6,514 nt of DNA from Candidatus Sivonenia alaskensis PMM_0068 (GTDB lineage: Bacteria > Cyanobacteriota > Cyanobacteriia > Gloeobacterales > PMM-0068), in contig CASBPW010000166.1 of the NCBI GenBank assembly GCA_949127685.1, positions 1-6,514 on the forward strand, given 5' to 3'. This document shows positions 5,842 to 6,514 of the stretch, in pieces (within the stretch, counting starts at the first letter, position 1; each line of letters opens with the position of its first letter). A program made the translations under genes and the position numbers. Below the pieces are notes generated by a model. It was not told the DNA's origin, searched no databases, and saw nothing but the letters and a program-made list of their open reading frames with translations.

Positions 5842-6476
5842 AATGGAGCTTGGGGTCTGCGGTTTGCCATTTGAGTGGGCTGGCTTTTGAGGAATTCCAG
5901 GAATTCTGCTAGTTCTTCTTCGTCTAACTGCTGACGGGAGCGCTTCCCAAAGGTTCTTTGTAGGTAGTCTTGCCCCTGTTTCGCCATCCAACCAATGCGC
6001 TTCATCTCAACATTGGTTTGGGCTATTAGTTCAGAGAGATCTATCGAGACGGATGGCTCTGTAAATGCCTCTGTATAGTTTTTGTTCAATCGTGGCGGAG
6101 TAGGATCTAGGGTCCCGCTGAGATCAAGATTATCCAATTCTTCGCTAAGGGAAAGGGAAGGTCCAACCTCCGCTCCCCTCAAGGAGCCATTCAAAGACCT
6201 ACGGGGACGCTCCACCTCGATCATTCTTTCTGAGGACAGCGGTTCTGGGCTCCAGCTAGTTCGCGTCCGGGCTTGAGTGGCAAGATGCTCGAAAGCACGC
6301 TCAATGGCTCGTTCTTCAGCCTCTTCTAAGTCTGCTGCTGCCGCAAGGCCGGTAGCCAAAATAGTGCGGTCATCCACCCGTATTTCTGCACGCACCACAA
6401 AAAGGCCCTGCTCGACTCTTAGCAGGTCGGTAAGAATACCGCCAGTAGGATAGCGCTCTCGAAAGGTATGGACCAC
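5838..6476 (-). CDS. Uncharacterised protein, two conserved-looking blocks and a disordered linker
   Basis: A 212-residue, probably cytoplasmic protein without a signal peptide or membrane helix; I cannot assign a function. Residues about 2-66 look like a compact alpha/beta domain: beta strands around YPTGGILTDLL and FVVRAEIRV, then ATGLAAAADLEEAEERAIER. This pattern, strands with an alanine-rich turn followed by an E-rich helix, recalls the substrate-typing region of phage and plasmid single-strand-annealing (Rad52/Erf-like) proteins; that resemblance is from memory and tentative. Residues about 69-145 are rich in Ser, Pro, Leu and Arg and probably disordered. Residues about 147-200 form a second block with GWMAKQGQDYL, FGKRSRQQL and EELAEFLEFL, likely a small helical module. 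The start is GTG 6476, with CAGGG about 6 nt upstream; an in-frame TAA ten codons upstream closes the frame, and no ATG is available. It converges on the CheY-like gene with a 4-nt stop overlap. Confidence 0.8.
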   Translation of the reverse strand: MVHTFRERYPTGGILTDLLRVEQGLFVVRAEIRVDDRTILATGLAAAADLEEAEERAIERAFEHLATQARTRTSWSPEPLSSERMIEVERPRRSLNGSLRGAEVGPSLSLSEELDNLDLSGTLDPTPPRLNKNYTEAFTEPSVSIDLSELIAQTNVEMKRIGWMAKQGQDYLQRTFGKRSRQQLDEEELAEFLEFLKSQPTQMANRRPQAPF

Positions 6477-6503
6477 GGTTGGCCCTGAAGCATAGGTGCC
6501 CCA

Positions 6504-6509
6504 ATTTTA
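6504..6509 (-). promoter_or_regulatory. Candidate -10 box for the uncharacterised gene
   Basis: The minus strand reads TAAAAT, five of six to the sigma-70 -10 consensus, 27 nt before the GTG start. The -35 region would fall beyond the right edge, so this cannot be confirmed here. If used, the leader would be about 20 nt long. Confidence 0.3.
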
Positions 6510-6514
6510 CCACC

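Noticed and set aside
5889..5906. Tandem GGAATTC repeat near the end of the uncharacterised gene.
   Set aside because: It encodes the EFLEFL part of the C-terminal helical block, so protein sequence explains it.
1..6514. HIP1 octamers (GCGATCGC), CRISPR repeats, tRNA/rRNA genes, transposon ends.
   Set aside because: Looked for by eye on both strands; only near-matches to HIP1 such as GTGATCGC (about 1727) were seen, and nothing supports the others.

Overview
The window reads as chromosomal DNA of a cyanobacterium. The main evidence is a full-length CrtISO-type carotenoid isomerase, a gene of oxygenic phototrophs. An Anbu-type proteasome homologue, a REC-PP2C phosphatase and a small protein with a sequence style I associate with cyanobacterial hypothetical proteins fit the same assignment. 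I cannot place it below phylum level. There are no rRNA or tRNA genes, insertion sequences, phage genes or CRISPR repeats, and the cyanobacterial HIP1 octamer (GCGATCGC) does not occur.

Layout from left to right. 1-1464 (-): N-terminal 488 residues of an ABC exporter half-transporter, cut by the left edge before Walker B. 1465-1550: 86-bp divergent spacer with an inverted repeat. 1551-2354 (+): Anbu, a self-compartmentalising N-terminal-threonine hydrolase. 2358-3527 (-): response regulator with a PP2C/SpoIIE phosphatase output, meeting anbu tail to tail with 3 bp between stop codons. 3563-5089 (-): carotenoid isomerase, 35 nt upstream of the phosphatase gene and probably cotranscribed with it. 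5090-5439: 350-bp divergent regulatory region that also holds a possible 35-codon gene (5304-5411) behind a strong ribosome binding site. 5440-5841 (+): single-domain CheY-like response regulator. 5838-6476 (-): uncharacterised protein with two conserved-looking blocks joined by a low-complexity linker; its stop overlaps that of the CheY-like gene by 4 nt.

Functional reading. The most coherent unit is the carotenoid isomerase with a phosphorylation-controlled phosphatase downstream and a separate receiver protein diverging from it. No histidine kinase, anti-sigma factor or STAS-domain partner is present, so both receivers are orphans here. Anbu stands alone, without the ATP-grasp, alpha-E and transglutaminase-like genes that commonly accompany it. 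I found no clear new multi-gene system. The items most worth a second look are the candidate small gene at 5304-5411, the uncharacterised protein at 5838-6476, the regulators around the carotenoid gene, and the solitary Anbu.
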